DNA from: Chthoniobacter sp.
GTDB lineage: Bacteria > Verrucomicrobiota > Verrucomicrobiia > Chthoniobacterales > Chthoniobacteraceae
Assembly: GCA_025351065.1 (NCBI GenBank)
Contig: JANXWQ010000617.1
Span: forward strand, 1 to 10,246
Direction of reading: 5' to 3'
DNA length: 10,246 nucleotides
In this document: piece after piece, positions 6,685 through 10,246 of the stretch
Layout of the letters: each line of letters starts with the position of its first letter
How positions within the stretch are numbered: the stretch's first letter is position 1
The notes under the pieces: model-generated
The model's input: only the letters and a program-made list of their open reading frames with translations
Told to the model about the DNA's origin: nothing
The model's database searches: none
Program-made: the position numbers and the translations under genes

Positions 6685-7355
6685 GGCTGCTGCATCTGCG
6701 CCGAGGGCACGGGCAGGACGGCTTCGACGGGCGCGTCGTCCGCGTTTTTCCACAGCTTCACGCGGACAAGCGTGGGCCGCGCGTTTTGGTCCGTCCAGCG
6801 GTCGAGCCAGGCGTTCAGGCGCGGGTCGAAGTAATGCACCTCCAGGGCCGCGAACGGGCGGATGAGCGTGACCCAGTTGTATTTATTCGCGCCGCTGCCG
6901 CGCTCGAAAAAACCCAGGTCGGTGCGGGCCTCGGCGGTGATGGGCTCGCGGCGCAGGCCGAGTTCGAGTTCGCGCGAAGTGCTCTCGACCGGCTGCACCG
7001 TCATGGTCACGCGGAACTCGCCCGGCGCGGCGGTGGTGAGCACGCCCGGCCCGGCGTGGGTGCGCCAGATGAGTTCGTCGCAGGCGAGGTCGTGCAGCTT
7101 GAGCGGGTTGCCGAGCAGCGCGGCGTTGCCATTGCCGCCGCGGGGCAGGTCGGCAAGCTGCGCCTGGAGAAAACGGACGACGGCTTGCACGGCGGCGCGC
7201 TCGTCTTGCAGCTCGGAGGTGTATTTCATCGCGTTGAGATTCGCGGTGACGAAACGGAACAGCGTGAACGTGAGCATCGCAATGATGACCGTGGCGATCA
7301 TCACCTCCAGCAGCGTGAAGCCGCGCGCGGCGTTATTTCTGCCGCGGATAGACAT
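6681..7355 (-). CDS. gspJ: Type II secretion minor pseudopilin GspJ
   Basis: A 224-residue prepilin-like protein. The leader MSIRGRNNAARG is followed by FTLLEVMIATVIIAMLTF, so prepilin peptidase should cut after G12 and N-methylate F13; the conserved Glu at mature +5 is E17. The C-terminal globular region (about 45-224) includes ELQDERAAVQAVVRFLQAQL and ends in beta-rich segments (ALEVHYFDPRLNAWLDRW, PTLVRVKLW) of the GspJ type, where a strand describing the variable difference is followed by the closing strand. GspJ joins GspI and GspK in the tip complex that starts the pseudopilus. The start lies inside gspI (23-bp overlap) and has an AAGGAG ribosome-binding site 10 bp upstream. The gspJ stop overlaps the gspK start (ATGA). 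Confidence 0.91.
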   Translation of the reverse strand: MSIRGRNNAARGFTLLEVMIATVIIAMLTFTLFRFVTANLNAMKYTSELQDERAAVQAVVRFLQAQLADLPRGGNGNAALLGNPLKLHDLACDELIWRTHAGPGVLTTAAPGEFRVTMTVQPVESTSRELELGLRREPITAEARTDLGFFERGSGANKYNWVTLIRPFAALEVHYFDPRLNAWLDRWTDQNARPTLVRVKLWKNADDAPVEAVLPVPSAQMQQP

Positions 7356-7761
7356 AAAAAATCAGCTCCTTCGACTGCTCCTCGCCGCCGCTTTCCCACA
7401 GCACCGTTAGCGTCACCGCCGAGATGCCTTCGATCTTCTCCTCCTTCTCGTTTTTCTTTTTCACCGGCACGCTCACCGTCTTCATTTTCATGCCCGCGAA
7501 CGTGCCTTTCAACTCCTCCGAAGACGAGGTCGGCCCGCCGCCCGCCGCGCCCAGCAGCACCGCGCCCGTCTCGATTTCCGCCCACCGGTTTTCCAGCGCC
7601 CGCCGCGCGAGCAAGTCCTCCTCCTGCCACCGCTGCGCCGCGATGCAGTGGCCCACACACCGCCCCAGCGTGATGACGCCGATGGCGAAAATCGCCACCG
7701 CCAGCATGGCCTCCAGCAGCATGACACCGCGCTTTTTTCCGCTGGAAAAAGCGCGCCTCAT
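7333..7761 (-). CDS. gspI: Type II secretion minor pseudopilin GspI
   Basis: A 142-residue pseudopilin with leader MRRAFSSGKKRG and mature N-terminus VMLLEAMLAVAIFAIGVITL. G12 is the cleavage site and E17 the conserved +5 Glu. The helix continues into RCVGHCIAAQRWQEEDLLAR and then RALENRWAEIETG, matching the RALxxNR-like region of GspI. The C-terminal part contains a Lys/Glu-rich stretch (VPVKKKNEKEEKIEG, about 101-115) before a final strand (VTLTVLWES). I chose the ATG at 7759-7761 over an upstream in-frame ATG (7887) because it gives a standard leader, overlaps the gspH stop by 4 bp (ATGA), and has a strong Shine-Dalgarno just upstream. GspI is the hub of the I-J-K tip complex. The call rests on motif and operon position. 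Confidence 0.86.
   Translation of the reverse strand: MRRAFSSGKKRGVMLLEAMLAVAIFAIGVITLGRCVGHCIAAQRWQEEDLLARRALENRWAEIETGAVLLGAAGGGPTSSSEELKGTFAGMKMKTVSVPVKKKNEKEEKIEGISAVTLTVLWESGGEEQSKELIFYVYPRQK
7366..7371 (-). promoter_or_regulatory. Ribosome-binding site of gspJ
   Basis: AAGGAG on the minus strand, inside the gspI coding region, ends 10 bp before the gspJ ATG. Together with the lack of another Met before the prepilin leader, it supports the start at 7355 despite the 23-bp overlap with gspI. Confidence 0.6.
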
Positions 7762-8234
7762 TTCACCTCCGAGTCGATGAAAGTGCCGTGCGTCGTCAGC
7801 GGATCGTAATGCACGCTCCAGCTCCCAGCCGCGCCCGCGAAAGTGACCACCGTCTCCTCGCACAGCCCGCTGCGCCAGAAAACCCATTCCATCGGCGGCT
7901 TCTTCATCAGCGCCGCCGGGCGCGCGAGGGTGAGGCTTTCGCCTTCAGCAAAAAGGAACCGCTCCGGCTCGGCCGCGGGATCGTCCGTGTCGCGCCGCTC
8001 GACGGGGAGCAGCGTGATGCCGTCGTCCGCCCACGCCATCGCGTAAGTGCGTCGCTCGGTCATGCTTTTCTCCCGCGCCGTGCGGACGAACGTGTCAAAC
8101 GTGTCGAACGTCCGCTTCAGCTTTTGCTCGGCCAGCAGCGACACGATGCTCGGCACCGCGAGCGTGATCAGCAATAGGCTGATGAACAGCGCGATGCAGA
8201 TTTCAAGGAGGGTGAAGCCGGCGCGGCGGGACAT
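7758..8234 (-). CDS. gspH: Type II secretion minor pseudopilin GspH (GspH/FimT type)
   Basis: A 158-residue pseudopilin, first gene of the operon. The very short leader MSRRAG is followed by FTLLEICIALFISLLLITLA; G6 is the cleavage site and the +5 Glu is E11. The segment after the helix, SLLAEQKLKRTFDTFDTF then VRTAREKSMTERRTYAMAW, matches the GspH/FimT pattern in which an arginine-rich helix (LxxARxxAxxR) leads into the first beta strand. The C-terminal domain is beta-rich and ends with HYDPLTTHGTF. The nucleotide sequence contains a 9-bp in-frame tandem duplication (8089-8106) giving the FDTFDTF repeat. GspH connects the pseudopilus tip to the major pseudopilin shaft. GspG is less likely because the typical GspG aspartate/glycine-rich C-terminus is absent. 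The start has only a weak upstream AGG and lies 189 bp from the divergent gspD start. Confidence 0.85.
   Translation of the reverse strand: MSRRAGFTLLEICIALFISLLLITLAVPSIVSLLAEQKLKRTFDTFDTFVRTAREKSMTERRTYAMAWADDGITLLPVERRDTDDPAAEPERFLFAEGESLTLARPAALMKKPPMEWVFWRSGLCEETVVTFAGAAGSWSVHYDPLTTHGTFIDSEVK
7766..7770 (-). promoter_or_regulatory. Ribosome-binding site of gspI
   Basis: The minus strand reads GGAGGTGAAATG at the end of gspH, an extended match to the anti-Shine-Dalgarno sequence with 4 bp between GGAGG and the ATG. It decides the gspI start at 7761 in favour of the upstream in-frame ATG. It is one of only two clear Shine-Dalgarno sequences in the window. Confidence 0.7.
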
Positions 8235-8423
8235 TGCGCGGAGAACCTAGCACCGCGCCGGGCGGAGAGGAAACGGGCATTTTGAAGAAGGCACGCGGGC
8301 GGCGGCTTGATGTTGAAAAAACCTGCCGTCCTGAGCGAAGGGGAGACTTTGCGCAGCATGACAGGGGCTTCATTCCGCCCGCTACGGTTGACCGCCCCAT
8401 GCCACGCTGCTACTGACAGCCCC
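8235..8423. promoter_or_regulatory. Divergent intergenic region between gspH and gspD
   Basis: This 189-bp region must hold the promoters of both the minus-strand gspHIJKLM-miaE operon and the plus-strand gspD gene, which suggests coordinated control. I see no convincing sigma-70 -35/-10 pair on either strand and no coding potential. A short ATG frame (8399-8416) directly before gspD ends after five codons. The only notable structure is the imperfect hairpin at 8322-8365. Confidence 0.6.
8322..8365. repeat. Imperfect inverted repeat in the divergent promoter region
   Basis: The left end CCTGCCGTCCTG (8322-8333) and the complement of the right end, CCTGTCATGCTG (from 8354-8365), agree at 9 of 12 positions, so RNA across this region could form a stem with a loop of about 20 nt. 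The core GTCCTGAGCGAAG with a matching CATGAC end resembles dispersed palindromic repeats with a GTCATNCTGAGCGAAG-like core that I know from several bacterial groups. That resemblance is recalled, not checked. Confidence 0.4.
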
Positions 8424-10246
8424 GTGAAACGCTCCACCCCGGCCCTTCTCCTCACCCTCGCCGCCGCCGCCCTCGCGCAAAACGTCCCGCCGGCCCCGCC
8501 CGTGCCTGCGCCTGCGCTGCCCGCGGTGAGCAACCCCGTGCCCCCACCCGTCCCGGTGCCTGTGCCCGCGCCGGTCGGCCCGGCACCCGTCCAGGCCGTG
8601 ACTCCGGCGATCACTGGGGGCACGGTCCGGCTCCAGTTCACGGAACTCAAAGCCGTCCTCGATTTCTCCGAGCGCCTGACGAAAAAGCGGCTCGTTTATG
8701 ACGCTCAGGCAACCGCCCAAGGGGTGCCAATCACCATCAACGTCGCCGGCGAAGTTCCGGTCGAGGAAGCCATCCACATCATCGAGATCAGCCTGATCCT
8801 CAACGGCATCACCCTCGTCCCCGTCGAGCACAGCGAAATCGTCAAAGTCGTCAGTCCGGCCAAGAGCCGCAGCGCCGCCATCCCGATCATCTCCGACGAA
8901 GCCGCGCTGCCCGACGGCGAGCACATCGTCACCTTCATCAAAAAGCTGGACTTTGCCGACCCGACAGAAATGCAGACCCTGCTGACCGGCTTGGTGCCCC
9001 CAGCTCAAGGGGGCTATACGAGCTACGTCGCGCTGCCGAAATCGCAGTCCATCATCATCACCGAAAACACCGCCAACATCCGCGGCATCCTGCGCATCAT
9101 CCGCGAGGTGGATGTCCGTCCCGCCGAGGTCGTCAGCGAATTCATCGTCCTCGAACGCGCCGACGCCAAGGACGTGCTCGAAAAGCTGACCACGATTTTC
9201 CAAAAGGAACCCACCGGCGCGGGCGGCGCACCCGGCGGAGCGGCGCCGCGCAATGTGCAAGTCCCCCGCGCCGTCACGCTCACGCCCGAAGGCACCCCGC
9301 TGCCGCCCGGCACCACCGCTGCCGTCACCTCGCCAGACTCCATCGAGATTCGCGGCGGCTCGCTGTCCGAGGACTCCGTCATCATCGGCAAAATCAAGCT
9401 CACCGCCGACGTCCGCGGCAACCGCATCCACGTCATCACGCGGCCCGTGAACATGCCCTTCGTGCGCAAACTCATCCACGAGTTCGACGCCAGCGTGAAA
9501 TTCGGCGAGCCCGTCTCGCGCCCGCTGAAATTCATCTCCGCGGGCGAGGTGCTGGATGTCGTGGTCAAAGCCATCAGCGAGCCGGGAACCAAGGAAGAAG
9601 GCGGCGCGGCGGGCGGTGCAACGCGGCCTGGCCAGACGAATACCGCTGGCCGCAGCGGTGGTGGCAGCCTGCTGGGCAATAACAACAGCAACAGCAACAG
9701 CGGCGGCTTCGGCGCGAACAACGGCGGCGGTGGTGGTGGTGGCGGCGGGGTGAGCGGCGGCTCGGAGCTGGACACCGAGCCCGTCGATACCGTCCCCGAG
9801 GCGCGCATCGTCGGCACGACGAAAATCATCGCCGACAAAAACGCCAACGCCATCATCGTCATCGGCAACGCCGACGTGCGGGTGAAAGTTTTCAAGCTGC
9901 TCGACCAGCTCGACCGGCGCATCCCGCAGGTCATGCTCCACGCCATCATCGGCGAGCTGAACATCAGCAATAAAGAGCAGTTCGGCGTCGATTACATCAT
10001 CCGCAACGCCGGTCTCGGCGTCAGCCCCGTCACCGTTTCCTCCGGCACCACCGGCACCACCACGACCGGCACGGCCACAACGACGGGCACGACCACCGGC
10101 ACCACCACGGGCACGACCACCACCGGCACCACCGCGAGCAGCCTCGCCGGATTTGGCTCCAGCAATGCCCCCGCGCTCAACCTCACCAACCTGCTCAACC
10201 AGGACACCGTCCACCAGATCGCCGCCGGTGGAGCCTCGGGGCTGAC
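8424..10246 (+). CDS. gspD: Type II secretion outer-membrane secretin GspD, C-terminus beyond the window
   Basis: 607 complete codons open at the right edge. GTG at 8424 is chosen because it begins a clean Sec signal peptide, MKRSTPALLLTLAAAALA, cut before Q19; no Shine-Dalgarno is visible. Residues 21-62 are almost all Pro, Val and Ala, a probable spacer. An N0-like domain follows at about 66-143 (VPVEEAIHIIEISLILNGIT), then N1 at about 165-230 (FIKKLDFADPTEMQTLLTGL, SIIITENTANIRGILRIIRE), N2 at about 233-358, interrupted by a Gly/Pro-rich insert near 267-310, and a split N3 at about 359-502. N3 contains a long Gly/Asn/Ser linker (about 393-450) before IIADKNANAIIVIGNADVR. The secretin domain begins near 503 (VMLHAIIGELNISNKEQFGV) and carries a Gly/Thr tract at 541-570. 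GspD forms the outer-membrane channel of T2SS. It is transcribed away from the gspHIJKLM operon. Confidence 0.93.
   Translation, partial: MKRSTPALLLTLAAAALAQNVPPAPPVPAPALPAVSNPVPPPVPVPVPAPVGPAPVQAVTPAITGGTVRLQFTELKAVLDFSERLTKKRLVYDAQATAQGVPITINVAGEVPVEEAIHIIEISLILNGITLVPVEHSEIVKVVSPAKSRSAAIPIISDEAALPDGEHIVTFIKKLDFADPTEMQTLLTGLVPPAQGGYTSYVALPKSQSIIITENTANIRGILRIIREVDVRPAEVVSEFIVLERADAKDVLEKLTTIFQKEPTGAGGAPGGAAPRNVQVPRAVTLTPEGTPLPPGTTAAVTSPDSIEIRGGSLSEDSVIIGKIKLTADVRGNRIHVITRPVNMPFVRKLIHEFDASVKFGEPVSRPLKFISAGEVLDVVVKAISEPGTKEEGGAAGGATRPGQTNTAGRSGGGSLLGNNNSNSNSGGFGANNGGGGGGGGGVSGGSELDTEPVDTVPEARIVGTTKIIADKNANAIIVIGNADVRVKVFKLLDQLDRRIPQVMLHAIIGELNISNKEQFGVDYIIRNAGLGVSPVTVSSGTTGTTTTGTATTTGTTTGTTTGTTTTGTTASSLAGFGSSNAPALNLTNLLNQDTVHQIAAGGASGL
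10044..10133 (+). repeat. Low-complexity Gly/Thr codon repeat inside gspD
   Basis: Thirty consecutive codons (residues 541-570) encode only Thr (22), Gly (7) and one Ala, as irregular units of one Gly followed by two to five Thr. The DNA is built from GGCACC and ACSACC-type units, so length change by replication slippage is plausible. It lies just after the first strand of the secretin domain, where other secretins have a variable loop. Confidence 0.85.

Noticed and set aside
6685..6753. A 23-residue N-terminal extension of GspK.
   Set aside because: The extension is arginine-rich, overlaps gspJ and would bury the prepilin leader; the ATG at 6684 gives a normal leader and the usual ATGA overlap.
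4586..6834. Two long plus-strand open frames (4586-5848 and 5800-6834).
   Set aside because: They are antisense to gspL and gspK, which are supported by prepilin and platform motifs and by 4-bp overlaps.
8382..10214. A 610-codon minus-strand open frame with GVLVEQ and many Asp/Gly residues.
   Set aside because: It is antisense to gspD. The plus-strand frame has a signal peptide and secretin N-domains, while the minus-strand translation is compositional (Asp/Gly/Ala).

Overview
The window is GC-rich, with long open frames antisense to the real genes and tightly packed minus-strand operons. A planctomycete/verrucomicrobial-type surface gene pair (DUF1552 plus a DUF1587/1595/1592/1588/1585 cytochrome protein), a type II secretion (T2SS) cluster with low-complexity Gly/Thr insertions in its secretin, and scarce Shine-Dalgarno sequences together point to the Planctomycetes-Verrucomicrobia-Chlamydiae group, most likely Verrucomicrobiota. 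That placement is inference from gene content, not from a marker gene.

Region 1 (1-3298, minus strand) is a two-gene operon. It encodes an exported cytochrome-like protein with two CxxCH haem motifs, followed 3 bp later by a Tat-exported DUF1552 protein that runs off the left edge. Region 2 (3299-3440) is intergenic. It holds an AT-richer leader upstream of the cytochrome gene and a near-perfect 24-bp inverted repeat directly after the stop codon of miaE.

Region 3 (3441-8234, minus strand) is a compact operon transcribed in the order gspH, gspI, gspJ, gspK, gspL, gspM, miaE. Four of the gsp junctions are 4-bp ATGA overlaps, I/J overlaps by 23 bp, and miaE follows gspM after 15 bp. The gene order matches the classical H-I-J-K-L-M block of T2SS. 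It supplies four minor pseudopilins and the inner-membrane L/M platform. The last gene, miaE, encodes a diiron tRNA hydroxylase unrelated to secretion.

Region 4 (8235-8423) is a 189-bp divergent intergenic region containing an imperfect hairpin. Region 5 (8424 to the right edge, plus strand) is the outer-membrane secretin gene gspD, transcribed away from the operon and cut by the window edge within the secretin domain. The ATPase (GspE), the platform protein (GspF), the major pseudopilin (GspG) and GspC are not in the window.

No RNA genes, CRISPR arrays, insertion sequences or phage genes were seen. I did not find a clearly new biological system. The observations most worth checking are the miaE linkage, the intergenic inverted repeat, the Gly/Thr tract in the secretin, and the unknown role of the DUF1552/cytochrome pair.
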